Assembly: GCA_038230035.1 (NCBI GenBank)
Contig: JBBRNX010000002.1
Coordinates: 62,001 to 126,000 of the forward strand
Length of the DNA: 64,000 nt
Source: Gaiella sp038230035
GTDB taxonomy: Bacteria; Actinomycetota; Thermoleophilia; Gaiellales; Gaiellaceae
Direction of reading: 5' to 3'
Shown: positions 17,507 to 26,678 of the stretch, piece after piece
Numbering within the stretch: position 1 is the first letter of the stretch
Layout of the letters: each line of letters opens with the position of its first letter
The notes under the pieces: model-generated
What the model was told of the DNA's origin: nothing
Databases searched by the model: none
What the model saw: only the letters and a program-made list of their open reading frames with translations
Position numbers and translations under genes: made by a program

Positions 17507-17662
17507 TCAGGGGCGAAGCTTCCAAGTCAGTTTGTCGGCCTCTTTGTTTTCCGCGCGCGGTATCCATTCGATCTGGAAGTCGAGCGCGCCCTCGGTGGCT
17601 CTGTGTATCTCCTCCAAGAGGTCGGCCAGGTGGGATGAGCGCCGATGAAGGCCTCGGTACAT
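17507..17662 (-). pseudogene. C-terminal fragment of an RNase H-like protein
   Basis: A 51-codon minus-strand frame reads MYRGLHRRSSHLADLLEEI and ends IEWIPRAENKEADKLTWKLRP. The stretch WIPRAENKEADKL matches the conserved C-terminal motif of ribonuclease HI-type domains (VPRE-N-EADxLA). No N-terminal catalytic half (TDGS or similar) is found upstream, where stops interrupt all minus-strand frames. It is therefore best read as a remnant, or possibly a free-standing small protein. It lies in the 417-bp region between corA and the SDR-like gene; the rest of that region (17663-17851) holds nothing I can identify. Confidence 0.4.
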
Positions 17663-17863
17663 GTTCCCCTCTGCGTCTCATCCGATCAGCGCAGCCGCTC
17701 GAGCCGTGCCGGCCTCGGGCCAGACCGATCCGCGGACAGGTGCGCGATGTGGGCTATTCGTCGGAGTATATGACGGTGCTGCCCCAACGCTCGGCGCGCT
17801 CGTCCCGTTGTGGAACCTGCATAGGTTTCGGCCAGTACGCCGACTGTGCTCTAGGGTGACGTC

Positions 17864-18583
17864 GTGACGGAGAAGAGACAGCGGAACGCCGTTGTGTTCG
17901 GAGCGCGGAACCTCGGCAGATCGATCATCGAGGCACTACGCCAGGACGGCTGGGCCGTCACAGGTGTTGCACGATCGGAGGCGACGCTCGCCGGAGTCAC
18001 GGCCCTGGGAGCAGTCGCCGTACGGGCAGACGTAACGGATCAGACGAGTGTCACGCAGGTGCTCGCGGCGGCTGCCGCTGCGCACGGCCCGATCGACCTC
18101 GTTGTGAACGCGGCCGCCGCGTACGGTGGCGAGCGCAGCGGGCCGTTCGGAGGCGGTCCGATCGCCGAAGCGCCGCCGGAGGCGTTCGACTCGTGGGCGG
18201 CGGCGCCCGCCCGATCGGCCTTCTCGTTCCTCTCGGCCGGAGGGCGGTTCCTGCTCGAGCAGGGGACGCCCGCGACGCTCGTCCAGGTGACAGGCGGCTC
18301 TTCCCGGCGCGCGGCGGGCGGGCGCGGCCTCTGGGCAGCGGGCGCCTTCGGCGTCAGAGCGATCACGCAAGCCGCCGCGCTCGAGCTACGTGAGAAGGGC
18401 ATCCACGTCGCGTTGCTGATCGTCGATGCCGGCATTCAGCCGGTCGGCAGTGCCGAGTCGAACGCCGTGCTTGCCGATCCGCACGAGCTCGCTGCCGCCG
18501 TCCTGTTCCTCGCCGATCAGGGTGCACGCGGCGCGACCCACGAGCTTCAAGTGACGCCGCTCGCCGAGCGCTGGGTGCCCTAG
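17864..18583 (+). CDS. SDR-fold protein lacking the canonical catalytic YxxxK
   Basis: The 239-residue protein has a Rossmann start (AVVFGARNLGRSIIEALRQDGW), the acidic RADVTD and LVVNAAAAYGG (the NAG-like motif) of short-chain dehydrogenases, and the helix ITQAAALELREKGIHVALL. Where active SDRs have YxxSK, this protein reads LWAAGAFGVRA, so both the tyrosine and lysine appear to be missing. It may bind nucleotide without classical oxidoreductase activity. The GTG start follows a TAGGGT -10 by 6 nt, so it is probably leaderless. Confidence 0.7.
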   Translation: MTEKRQRNAVVFGARNLGRSIIEALRQDGWAVTGVARSEATLAGVTALGAVAVRADVTDQTSVTQVLAAAAAAHGPIDLVVNAAAAYGGERSGPFGGGPIAEAPPEAFDSWAAAPARSAFSFLSAGGRFLLEQGTPATLVQVTGGSSRRAAGGRGLWAAGAFGVRAITQAAALELREKGIHVALLIVDAGIQPVGSAESNAVLADPHELAAAVLFLADQGARGATHELQVTPLAERWVP

Positions 18584-18721
18584 CGGTAGCCGTTGTGGCG
18601 GCCCAGACTGCTCGAACCACTCGACCGAGTGACGCGCTTCCCTCACACGGGTGATGCGACGCTCCCCCGCGATGAGGGAGAAAGCAGGTGAGCGGATCAC
18701 CAACACAGAGGGAGACAGCGA

Positions 18722-18925
18722 ATGACGGCTGCACAGTTCGAGACCCTGGATGCGCCTGCGGCGGAACAGGTCCTCTGCTGGAGGTTCGAGCAGCTTGTGG
18801 TCGTGGGCTTCTCGGCGGGTGACGCGGCGATCCTTGCGTCCCATGTCGAGGTCGATCTGCACCTCGCCGCCGACCTCGTGCAACGCGGCTGCCCGCACGA
18901 GACCGCGCTCCGCATCCTCCTCTAG
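18722..18925 (+). CDS. Small conserved-looking protein of unknown function
   Basis: A 67-residue acidic protein (MTAAQFETLDAPAAEQVLCW) with a helical pattern, ending ETALRILL. An AGAGGGAGA Shine-Dalgarno precedes the ATG by about 8 nt, and coding bias is good, so it is probably real. The repeated FSAGDAAILASHVEVDL and LVQRGCPHETALRI halves suggest a UBA- or EF-like helical pair, but no family is recognised. It stands alone between the SDR-like and DUF1996 genes. Confidence 0.6.
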   Translation: MTAAQFETLDAPAAEQVLCWRFEQLVVVGFSAGDAAILASHVEVDLHLAADLVQRGCPHETALRILL

Positions 18926-19015
18926 CTGCTCCGCTTTACCGGCGGCTTACGACGCGCTCACGCTTTCCTGCGCTCGAGCGTCGATGGTCACACGGTCCCG
19001 CGAGAAGGAGAGACC

Positions 19016-19870
19016 GTGAACCGTCATCGCATCGCATTCCTGCTCGTCGCCGCCACGTTGACGGCAACCATCGTCGTCTCCGCCGTACAGGCACACGGCT
19101 CCGCGAACGTTACCGCTACGAGCCTGCGCCAGCTCGCCGGCGTGAACTTTGTCAGCCCGTGCGGCTTCAGCCATCGGGGGCCGGACGACCCAATCGTCTT
19201 TCCGAACCAACCGGGACGGTCGCACGATCACAGCTTCGTGGGGAGTGCGTCGACCAACGCCTTCTCGACGCTCACAACGCTGCGCGCCTCGGCTACGACG
19301 TGCCGCCGCGTGGGCGACACCGCCGCTTACTGGATGCCGACGCTGCTCGTCGACAGCCAGCCGGTAACGCCGATGGGCGCGACGATCTACTACCGCCGTT
19401 CCACGCTGGCAACGCCCCACGCGTTCCCGGCAGGGCTGAAGATCGTGGCTGGCAGCTCGATGGCTGTCGGCGCCCAGGACACGCGGATCGTTTTCTGGAA
19501 CTGCGGCGTCGATGGCGGTGTTCGGCCGTCGAGCGTTCCTCCTACTTGTGCCAACACGACGACTGCAGCACTTCGACTGCATGTCACGTTCCCGAGCTGC
19601 TGGGACGGTCGCAACCTCGACAGCCTCGACCACAAGTCGCACATGGCGTATCCGACCCGCGGGATCTGCCCGGCCGACCACCCGGTGCCGACGCCTCAGA
19701 TCACGCTCATCTACCGTTACCCGACGACCGGCGGCCCGCTCACAGCGCTTGCATCCGGTAGCGCGCTCACCGGCCACGCCGACTTCTTCAACGCGTGGAA
19801 CCAGGACGAGCTGGGCCGCCTCGTGACGACGTGCCTCGACGCACTCCGTCACTGCGGCCGCGGAGATTGA
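19016..19870 (+). CDS. Secreted DUF1996 protein
   Basis: The 284-residue protein has a signal peptide (FLLVAATLTATIVVSAVQAHG) and a DUF1996-type domain. Recognisable features are HDHSFVG after GRSHDH, AAYWMPTLLVD, PAGLKIVAGSS, ITFPSCWDG-like VTFPSCWDGRNLDS and the late ADFFNAWNQDEL. The function of this domain is unknown; it occurs in secreted proteins of fungi and actinobacteria. The GTG start has a GAAGGAGAG Shine-Dalgarno. Several cysteines suggest disulfides. It converges on the frameshifted secreted protein with a hairpin between them. Confidence 0.82.
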   Translation: MNRHRIAFLLVAATLTATIVVSAVQAHGSANVTATSLRQLAGVNFVSPCGFSHRGPDDPIVFPNQPGRSHDHSFVGSASTNAFSTLTTLRASATTCRRVGDTAAYWMPTLLVDSQPVTPMGATIYYRRSTLATPHAFPAGLKIVAGSSMAVGAQDTRIVFWNCGVDGGVRPSSVPPTCANTTTAALRLHVTFPSCWDGRNLDSLDHKSHMAYPTRGICPADHPVPTPQITLIYRYPTTGGPLTALASGSALTGHADFFNAWNQDELGRLVTTCLDALRHCGRGD

Positions 19871-19876
19871 CGTAGC

Positions 19877-19892
19877 GCGACCCTTGGGTCGC
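19877..19892. terminator. Hairpin between convergent genes
   Basis: GCGACCC-TT-GGGTCGC forms a perfect 7-bp stem 6 nt after the DUF1996 stop and before the end of the convergent gene. There is no U-tract, as is common for high-GC terminators. It could serve both strands. Confidence 0.55.
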
Positions 19893-19923
19893 CCACGCCC
19901 TTCCTAGACCTTTCGCGTGGCTC

Positions 19924-20783
19924 CTAGCGGATCTTGAACGCGAACGGCGCTGACGCCTGCCCGACGGGAGTAGAGACGGCGATCGTGCCTCGGAGAACCT
20001 TGCCTGACGAGCGGACCGGGATCGTGAGCCGGCAGCGGCCCGCGCCATCCGAAAAGAACGCTCTGGCTGGGACCCTCTTCCACCGACACGAACGACGCAC
20101 CCGACCGTGGCGGTGCGGACGGGTGCCGAGTCAGCACGCTTCACCGGCATCACGACGGTGAAACGCTTCCCGGGCTCCGCGAGAACCGGCGTCCCGTACG
20201 GCCGATACGTGTAGATGACAACCGTGTGGGAGGGCAGCGTGTAGGTGTAGACGTCGCTGCCGTCGGGCGCAAAGTCGTCGTCGTCCGCGGTGTTGTCGGT
20301 GTAGTGCACCGAGTTGATCCAGAAGCCGAAGGTCGTTGCGTCATCGAGTTCTGACGAGTTGATTGTGAAGTCGAGCTCTCCTGGCTTGAACGTTGCCTTT
20401 CCCGTTCGTCCGATCACTTCGTAGTCGATCTTGGTGCCATTCCAGTGGCCGTAGTTCCAGCCGCCGAGCCGTGGGCTCTGAGGGTTGCCCTCGAAGTAAA
20501 CGGTCACTTCCTGACCAGAAGGCCCGCCGGTATCGGCGTTCTGGTCTGTATCGAAATCAAGGAAGAGGGACTGATCTGCGGTCAGCGGCTGTCCACCGGC
20601 GTACGTGATCGCAAGCGTCACATTGCCTTCCGCGTCGTTCGTGACCGCAACGCCGGTGATGTCCGCCGCACTCTTTGCGTCGCCAGTCGGATCCGTGAAC
20701 GTCCCGTCGGCAAGCGCAGTCGAGACAGACAGAACGGCCACGGCGATACCGACGACCGCAGCCAGCCGCGCCTGGCTGATCAC
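19924..20783 (-). pseudogene. Secreted beta-sandwich protein, frameshifted near the C-terminus
   Basis: A signal peptide (MISQARLAAVVGIAVAVLS) is followed by a domain with DPTGDAKSAADITGVAV, LFLDFDTDQNADTGG and FGFWINSVHY, of the type found in secreted carbohydrate-binding or DUF-type beta-sandwich proteins. The frame is lost after CVVRVGGR. Reading the next frame restores VPARAFFSDGAG and ends PFAFKIR at the TAG at 19924. One missing base in the ccc at 20073-20075 explains the shift. Restored length is about 285 residues. Function is unknown. The frameshift may be a sequencing artefact. Confidence 0.65.
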
Positions 20784-20796
20784 GTGATCTGGAGCA

Positions 20797-21597
20797 CTAT
20801 GTGATCTTCAATCCTTCGACGCCTGGCTCGGCGTCGGGGAGCTTCGGGTCCATCTTCTCGAGGGCCGCGACGAGGAGCTCCGCCACGGCGACGGCCTTCA
20901 CCCAGTTGCGGTCGGCGGGGACGACGTACCACGGCGCCCACTCCGTCGACGTCTGCGTGATTGCGTCCTCCCACGCGGCAACGTAGCCGTCGAACAGTTC
21001 GCGCACCTTCAGGTCGGCGAGCTTGAACTTCCAGCGTTTCTCCGGATTGTCGACCCGTTCCTGCAGCCGCACCTGCTGTTCGTCCTTCGAGACATTCAGG
21101 AACACCTTGACGATCGTCGTGCCCTCGTCTGTGAGCTGCCGCTCGAATTCGCGGATGTGATCGGGCCGGCGTTTCCAGACCTCTTCGGGAGCGAGCTGCA
21201 GCATGCGAACCGCGACGATGTCCTCGTAGTGGGAGCGGTTGAAGATGCCGATGTCGCCGCGCGCCGGGAGCACCTCGCGGACGCGCCAGAGGTAGTCGTG
21301 CGCCAGCTCCGTCGACGAAGGCGCGCGGAACGAGACGACGTGACAGCCCTGCGGATTGACGCCGGTGAAGACAGACCGCACTACGCCGTCCTTGCCCGAG
21401 GCATCGAGCCCCTGCAGGACGAGCAGGAGGCTGCGCTTGCCTTCCGCAAATAGCCGGGTGTGGAGCGGCGCGAGCTTCCCGTGCAGCCTCTCGAGCCGGT
21501 CCTTGGCCTCGTCCTTTTCGAGCCCGAGGGTGTCGCGCGGGTCGCGATGCGCGATACGCGCCGGCTTCCCGGGGTCTACTTTGAGCGACTCGAGCAC
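20797..21597 (-). CDS. ppk2: Polyphosphate kinase 2 family protein
   Basis: PPK2 enzymes transfer phosphate between polyphosphate and nucleoside mono- or diphosphates. The 266-residue protein has the Walker A-like LQGLDASGKDGVVR, the PTxxE-region SFRAPSSTELAHDYLWR, IFNRSHYEDIVAVR and VKVFLNVSKDEQ, all hallmarks of the family. Single-domain length fits class I or III; ADP or AMP preference cannot be read with certainty. The GTG start is 6 nt after a TAGAGT -10 (minus strand 21609-21604), so it is leaderless. Confidence 0.92.
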   Translation of the reverse strand: MLESLKVDPGKPARIAHRDPRDTLGLEKDEAKDRLERLHGKLAPLHTRLFAEGKRSLLLVLQGLDASGKDGVVRSVFTGVNPQGCHVVSFRAPSSTELAHDYLWRVREVLPARGDIGIFNRSHYEDIVAVRMLQLAPEEVWKRRPDHIREFERQLTDEGTTIVKVFLNVSKDEQQVRLQERVDNPEKRWKFKLADLKVRELFDGYVAAWEDAITQTSTEWAPWYVVPADRNWVKAVAVAELLVAALEKMDPKLPDAEPGVEGLKIT

Positions 21598-21659
21598 GGT
21601 CGCACTCTACTGAGCCGGTCGTTTTTGCAAAGTGGCGGACGTGTGCGAGGATCGTCGAG

Positions 21660-22436
21660 ATGACGCGCGTTCGCCTCGCGAAGGCCGCCTTGCTGGGCGC
21701 GATGGTCGCAGCGATCTTCGCCGGTGCGTCGGTTGGCACAGGCGCCTCGCTCCGCGCTGCCGGCGGCTTCAAGTACACGCACCTGTTCACGTCGACCGCA
21801 AAGCTCGTCGACCGCTGGACGATCAACGACAAGTCCTTCCCGTACTGCGGTCGGGTCGGCAACGGCAGCATCACTGTCACGTTCCGGACGACAAAGGCCT
21901 GGCGCGTGACCCCGATCGTCGATCCGACCGCAGGCTTACACGGAAGATGGATTCTCGCAATCGGCCGCGAAGGCGCCAGAGGGATCCAGGACGAGACGCC
22001 GCGGCCGGGCTTAGCCACGGTCACGAGTGTCGACAACACCACTCCTGGCCCGAACGACCCGAATAGCGAGCCCTGCCGGGCGTTCGACAAGGCGGATTGC
22101 GGCGCCAGCCAGGACAAGCACGCCAAAGTGGGCGTCACCGGCTATGACCGCAGGCGCATCGTGGTCGACGTGAGGTTCAACGTGCCCGAGACAGGCTCGC
22201 ACGGCGTTCGCTGCTTCCTCGGCTCGCTCGAGGGTGGGTTCTACGACCAACGCCTCGGCGGGGACGTCCGCAACGGTGGGATCTTCGTGATGATGCCCAA
22301 TCCTCAGACCTTCACGCGCCGGGGTGTCGTCCGCGTGACAGGCACGAGCCACAAGCGCATCTCGACGCGCGACCGAGGGCTGTCGGCCACCGACGACGTC
22401 ACCCAGACCGTGACGCTGACGTTCACGCACATTTAG
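21660..22436 (+). CDS. Secreted protein of unknown function
   Basis: The 258-residue protein starts with a signal peptide (LAKAALLGAMVAAIFAGASVG). The mature part has paired cysteines (SFPYCGRVGNG, EPCRAFDKADCGAS, VRCFLGSLEG) and beta-rich sequence ending TVTLTFTHI. It is divergent from ppk2. No domain is recognised. Compositionally it matches the other secreted proteins nearby (19016, 19924). Confidence 0.6.
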   Translation: MTRVRLAKAALLGAMVAAIFAGASVGTGASLRAAGGFKYTHLFTSTAKLVDRWTINDKSFPYCGRVGNGSITVTFRTTKAWRVTPIVDPTAGLHGRWILAIGREGARGIQDETPRPGLATVTSVDNTTPGPNDPNSEPCRAFDKADCGASQDKHAKVGVTGYDRRRIVVDVRFNVPETGSHGVRCFLGSLEGGFYDQRLGGDVRNGGIFVMMPNPQTFTRRGVVRVTGTSHKRISTRDRGLSATDDVTQTVTLTFTHI

Positions 22437-22469
22437 CCCGGGCGCACGAGGCTAGACTCCCCCGCGACG

Positions 22470-24002
22470 ATGGCCGACTTCGCCCAGACGATCGCGCAGG
22501 CCTACACGACGCAGGGGCCAGCGATCGAGCTCGGCCAGGGTGTGCACGACGGCGCACTGGTTCACGAGGCGATCGTCAAGGTGCCGCTCAAGATGATGAA
22601 CCGGCACGGCCTGATCGCCGGTGCAACGGGCACGGGAAAGACGCGCACCCTCCAAGGGCTCGCCGAGCAGCTCTCCGCCGCGGGCGTCTCAGTCCTCCTT
22701 GCTGACGTCAAGGGTGACGTCTCCGGGATGGCCGACCCCGGAGATCCGGCCAGCCCCGCCGGCAAGCGCGCCACCGACCTCGGGATCCCGTTCACCCCGA
22801 CCGGCTTCCCTGTTGAATATCTGTCGTTGGGAGGCATTGGTCCCGGCGTGCCAGTGCGTGCGACCGTCTCCGACTTCGGCCCACAGCTGCTCGGCAAGGT
22901 GCTCGAGTCGAATGAGACGCAGGAGCAGAGCCTCGGGCTCGTCTTCCGCTACGCCGATCAGAAAGGGCTGCCGCTGCTCGACCTCTCCGACCTGCGAGCA
23001 CTTCTAACGTTCCTCACCTCGGACGACGGCAAGGCCGAGCTGACCGGGATCGGCGGGCTTTCCTCGCAGACGGTCGGCGTGCTGCTGCGGGCTCTCGTCG
23101 GCCTCGAGGACGGCGGCGGCATCGAGTTCTTCGGCGAGCCGATGTTCCAGATCGGAGATCTCGTGCGCACGGCACCGGACGGGCGCGGGATCATCTCGTG
23201 CCTCGAGCTGCCGGCGGTGCAGGATAAGCCGACGCTCTTCTCGACCGCGCTGATGTGGATGCTCGCCGAGCTGTTCCAGGCGCTCCCCGAGGTAGGCGAC
23301 CTGCCGCAGCCGAAGCTCGTGTTCTTCTTCGACGAAGCACACCTGCTGTTCGACGGCGCGACCAAGGCGTTCATCCAGTCGATCACCCAGACCGTGCGCC
23401 TGATCCGCTCGAAGGGTGTGGGCGTGTTCTTCATCACCCAGGTGCCGAAGGACATCCACGACGACGTCCTCGGGCAGCTCGGGAACCGGGTTCAGCACGC
23501 TCTGCGCGCCTTTACGCCGGACGACGCCGCCGCCTTGCGTGCCGCCGTGAAGACGTATCCGAAGTCCGAGTTCTACGACCTCGAGCAGTTGCTGACCCAG
23601 CTCGGAACCGGTGAGGCGGCCGTCACGATTCTCTCCGACAGCGGCGTCCCCACACCGGTCGTCCACACACGGCTCAGACCGCCCTCCTCGCGGATGGGGC
23701 CGACCGACGACGTCGACAAGTCCGCAAAGGCCTCGCCCTTGTACTCGAAGTACGGAACGCGCATCGACAATCAGAGTGCACGCGAGATGCTCGCCGCCAG
23801 ATTGGGGCAGACGACGTCCCCCGCCGCGGACGGAGCACCCGCCTCCACCCCACAACCGCAGGCGAGCCACAAAGAGGCCGCAACGGCAGTCGCCGGCGGG
23901 GCGGCCGTGCTCGGGAAGATGCTGAATTCGCGCGCCGGCCGCCAGGTCGAGCGCGAGGTGATCAGAAGCGTGTTCGGCATGCTCAAGAAGAGCCTCAGAT
24001 AG
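22470..24002 (+). CDS. HerA-like helicase/ATPase, DUF853 family
   Basis: The 510-residue protein has a Walker A GATGTGKTRTLQGLAE near residue 50, the DUF853 signature VLLADVKGDVSGMA, Walker B LVFFFDEAHLLFDGA and a sensor stretch FFITQVPKDIHDDVLGQLGNRVQHALRA (given here in part). This is the bacterial DUF853 branch related to HerA/FtsK ATPases, whose role is not settled. A low-complexity Ala/Pro segment precedes the C-terminus. The ATG is 11 nt after a TAGACT -10. No NurA-type nuclease neighbour is present. Confidence 0.85.
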   Translation: MADFAQTIAQAYTTQGPAIELGQGVHDGALVHEAIVKVPLKMMNRHGLIAGATGTGKTRTLQGLAEQLSAAGVSVLLADVKGDVSGMADPGDPASPAGKRATDLGIPFTPTGFPVEYLSLGGIGPGVPVRATVSDFGPQLLGKVLESNETQEQSLGLVFRYADQKGLPLLDLSDLRALLTFLTSDDGKAELTGIGGLSSQTVGVLLRALVGLEDGGGIEFFGEPMFQIGDLVRTAPDGRGIISCLELPAVQDKPTLFSTALMWMLAELFQALPEVGDLPQPKLVFFFDEAHLLFDGATKAFIQSITQTVRLIRSKGVGVFFITQVPKDIHDDVLGQLGNRVQHALRAFTPDDAAALRAAVKTYPKSEFYDLEQLLTQLGTGEAAVTILSDSGVPTPVVHTRLRPPSSRMGPTDDVDKSAKASPLYSKYGTRIDNQSAREMLAARLGQTTSPAADGAPASTPQPQASHKEAATAVAGGAAVLGKMLNSRAGRQVEREVIRSVFGMLKKSLR

Positions 24003-24028
24003 GCCGACCGGCTTTCGCCGTAGCGCTC

Positions 24029-24520
24029 GTGGTCGTGGCAGCGGTCGGTTGCAACGGTCCATCTGCCCCCTCTCAGCTCTCACGGATCGGGAGTGGAACC
24101 GTCGCGCGTGTCTCGGACGGCGACACACTACGGCTCACGGATGGACGCAGGGTGCGCATCGTGCAGATCGACGCGCCCGAGCTCGAGACCGACTGCTACG
24201 GGCGGCAGGCGCGCCGTGCGCTCCTCCGGCTCACCCCGCCTGGAACGCGCGTCAAGCTCGAGCGGGACCCTGAGCTCGACGCGATCGACAGATATGGGCG
24301 GCTGCTCCGCTACGTCGCGGTTGACGGGCGGGACGTCGGGCTCGCGCTCGTCTCCGAGGGCGCCGCCGAGCCGTACTTCTTCCACGGCGACCGTGGCCGC
24401 CACGCCGCCGAGTTGTTGCGCATCGCGAAGCGAGCCCAGGCCACACGACGCGGACTCTGGGGTGCTTGTCCCGGCGCACGCTTGGCACCAGGGATCGGCT
24501 CCGTTACCGGCCCTGTATGA
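24029..24520 (+). CDS. Thermonuclease (SNase)-like secreted lipoprotein
   Basis: The 163-residue protein contains the staphylococcal nuclease fold: TVARVSDGDTLRLTDGRRVRI, DAPEL and DRYGRLLRYV, with catalytic Arg/Asp/Glu-type residues in place. The N-terminus ends in a lipobox-like VAAVGC. The GTG at 24029 leaves a very short hydrophobic segment. The same frame stays hydrophobic further upstream (FAVALVVVAAVGC), so the true start may be an unrecognised codon within the herA-like gene end. It probably degrades extracellular nucleic acid. Confidence 0.8.
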   Translation: MVVAAVGCNGPSAPSQLSRIGSGTVARVSDGDTLRLTDGRRVRIVQIDAPELETDCYGRQARRALLRLTPPGTRVKLERDPELDAIDRYGRLLRYVAVDGRDVGLALVSEGAAEPYFFHGDRGRHAAELLRIAKRAQATRRGLWGACPGARLAPGIGSVTGPV

Positions 24521-24538
24521 CCTGGTAGAACGAGTCGG

Positions 24539-25024
24539 GTGACCAGACCGCTGTGGGCGCCGTGGCGCCTCGACTACATCGAGCACGCCTCCGAGCAGAT
24601 CGGCTGCGTCTTCTGCGCGGAAGGTGCCGGGGAAGTCGGCGAAGCCGAGTCGCTCGTCGTCGGTCGTGGAAGCCAGGCGATCGCCCTTTTGAACAAGTTC
24701 CCGTATGCGTCCGGCCATCTGATGGTCGCGCCCCACCGGCACATCGGTGAGCTCGACGACCTGACGAGCGACGAGGCGGCGGAGATCCACGATCTCACCG
24801 TCCGAGCAATCGCAGCGCTCCGGGCGACCTTCGCGCCGGAGGCGTTCAACGTCGGCTGGAATCTCGGCTACGTCGCGGGCGGCAGCATCGCCGCCCACCT
24901 GCACGAACACGTCGTTCCGCGCTGGAGCGGCGATACGAACTTCATGCCTGTCCTAGCGGACATCAAGGTCATTCCGGAGCATCTCCTCGAAACGCGCGAT
25001 CGGCTGCGGGCAGCCTGGTCGTGA
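24539..25024 (+). CDS. HIT family hydrolase (AP4A phosphorylase/hydrolase-like)
   Basis: The 161-residue protein begins RPLWAPWRLDYI and contains CVFC, NKFPYASGHLMVAPHRH and the histidine triad AAHLHEHVVPRW. These are the features of the Fhit/APA2-like actinobacterial HIT proteins that split diadenosine or other nucleotide adducts. The GTG start is 7 nt after a TAGAAC -10-like hexamer. It overlaps the following GNAT gene by 4 nt, so the two are co-translated. Confidence 0.9.
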   Translation: MTRPLWAPWRLDYIEHASEQIGCVFCAEGAGEVGEAESLVVGRGSQAIALLNKFPYASGHLMVAPHRHIGELDDLTSDEAAEIHDLTVRAIAALRATFAPEAFNVGWNLGYVAGGSIAAHLHEHVVPRWSGDTNFMPVLADIKVIPEHLLETRDRLRAAWS

Positions 25025-25794
25025 TCCGCGAGCTCGCCGAAAACGCGAACACCCACACACGGCTCGGTCCCGGGAACGAGCGTCTCGTGGATCCGCGCTT
25101 CGTGATCGCCTTCAGTCCTGGCACCGGTTCGCACTCGACGGTCGTCCAGCGGCTGAGGATTACCGACGACAACGTCGAGGAAGTAGTCGCCGAGATCCGC
25201 TCGCTGATTGCCGCCAAGGGTCGAACGGTCTGCTCCTGGGAGGTGGCCGACTCCGCCACCCCAGCCGATCTCGTCGACCGCTTGCTCGCGCTCGGTTGCG
25301 TGCGTGACTCCGACGAGCCGCTGGCGATCGGCATGGTGCTGGCCAAGCCTCCGGGCGACGGCGTCCGCGGCGTCACGGCGCGACAGGTGGAGTCGCTCGT
25401 CGAGTTCGAGCACGCAGTGCGCATTGCACTAGAGGCATTCGGCTCGTCTCAGGCAGTCATCGAAGAAAGCCTGGCGAACGCGGCCAAAGCCTACGAGAGT
25501 GAGGGGCACGGTTGGCGGACCTACCTCGCGTTCGTCGACGGCGAGCCTGTCGCTCGTGCAACGGCGGGATTCACCGCTCACGGCGTCCTGCTCTTCGGAG
25601 GCGCCACACTCGCGAGCGCACGCGGGCGCGGCGCCTATCGCGCGCTCATACGGGCGCGCTGGGACGATGCGGTCGCGGCGGGAACGCCGGTGCTCGTCAC
25701 GCACGCGGGAGCGATGTCACGCCCGATCCTCACCCGGCTCGGATTCTGCGAGGTCTCGCAGATCCACATCCTGATCGACGAGCTCGTGCGCTAG
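25021..25794 (+). CDS. GNAT family acetyltransferase
   Basis: The 257-residue protein carries an acetyl-CoA binding motif ASARGRGAYRALIRARW and ends LTRLGFCEVSQIHILIDEL, typical of the C-terminal part of a GNAT domain. The N-terminal half is longer and less recognisable. The GTG overlaps the HIT gene stop (GTGA). The acceptor substrate is unknown. It converges on the next gene with a 4-nt overlap of stop codons. Confidence 0.8.
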   Translation: MIRELAENANTHTRLGPGNERLVDPRFVIAFSPGTGSHSTVVQRLRITDDNVEEVVAEIRSLIAAKGRTVCSWEVADSATPADLVDRLLALGCVRDSDEPLAIGMVLAKPPGDGVRGVTARQVESLVEFEHAVRIALEAFGSSQAVIEESLANAAKAYESEGHGWRTYLAFVDGEPVARATAGFTAHGVLLFGGATLASARGRGAYRALIRARWDDAVAAGTPVLVTHAGAMSRPILTRLGFCEVSQIHILIDELVR

Positions 25795-26678
25795 CGAGAC
25801 GAGTCGAGCCCGGCGAGGATGCGCCATTCGGCGGCTCTCGTCGTGACGAAGTCGTAGAGGCTCCAGCCGTTGATTCGGGTGTCGTCGGTGACGACCTGGG
25901 CGAAGGCCTGCACATCCGGGAGCGTCGCTCGATTTGCGACACCCGCGATCATGTGGATCGGCAGCTCGGGATTCTGCGTCCTGGCGCGGAGGATCGCGAG
26001 CGACCGCGCGAGGTAGCCGTACACCGCGTCCGGCCCCTTCACGGAACCCGTGAAATAGGTCATGGGCAGGAATGCGTCGTAGATCGCGGCAAGTTGCGCG
26101 TAGGGGAAGCCGGGCCAGTACGCCGGCCTGATCTCCATCCCGCGCGGCGAAGGGATGATCGCGCCGAGCGCGAGGTCGGGGCCGGCAGCCGCGCGAAGCT
26201 GGCGCGAGAGGGCGAGCACGCGGGCGTTCCGTGACGCTGGACTCTTGACGTCGGGCGCTTCGATGTCGAGCGCGAAACCGTCGAAGCTGTTGCCTTCCGG
26301 CGTGACGAAATGAAGCGCCGCCAGTGAGCGCCGGAGGTCGACGCCCGGATGCACGAGCGTCGGCAGGTACCAGGCGACGACCTCGATCTCGTTCTTGTGC
26401 AAGGCGTCCACGAGCCGGCCGAGTGCGTCAGACCGGACGACGTCGAGCGTCTGCTTCGAGTTCGAGGTCTCGACGTAGACCGTCCGGACGCCGTGCGAGG
26501 CGATGGTGGCTGCCGTTGCCTCCGGGTTCACGAACGCCTTGGCGTCGTAGACGTCGATCCAGGTGCCGAGGCCCTTGTAGGCGTCGGTTGACGCGTTCGT
26601 GTGCCTGGACGCTGCGAGCGACCCGGCCGCAAGTACAAGAGCGGCTGTCGCGGCGGCGGCGACGAGGAGTGCTCGCAT
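25791..26678 (-). CDS. Secreted TIM-barrel protein, glycosidase-like, unknown function
   Basis: The 295-residue protein has an N-terminal signal (LLVAAAATAALVLAAGSLA) followed by GTWIDVYDAKAFVNPE, FDGFALDIEAPDVKS, AFLPMTYFTGS and NGWSLYDFVTTRA. The alternating strands with DIEAP and PMTYF resemble putative glycoside hydrolases of the DUF4015 or GH18/GH25-like type, but I cannot fix the family. The ATG follows a TACACT -10 by 8 nt, so it is leaderless. It is the last chromosomal gene before the mobile element. Confidence 0.6.
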   Translation of the reverse strand: MRALLVAAAATAALVLAAGSLAASRHTNASTDAYKGLGTWIDVYDAKAFVNPEATAATIASHGVRTVYVETSNSKQTLDVVRSDALGRLVDALHKNEIEVVAWYLPTLVHPGVDLRRSLAALHFVTPEGNSFDGFALDIEAPDVKSPASRNARVLALSRQLRAAAGPDLALGAIIPSPRGMEIRPAYWPGFPYAQLAAIYDAFLPMTYFTGSVKGPDAVYGYLARSLAILRARTQNPELPIHMIAGVANRATLPDVQAFAQVVTDDTRINGWSLYDFVTTRAAEWRILAGLDSSR

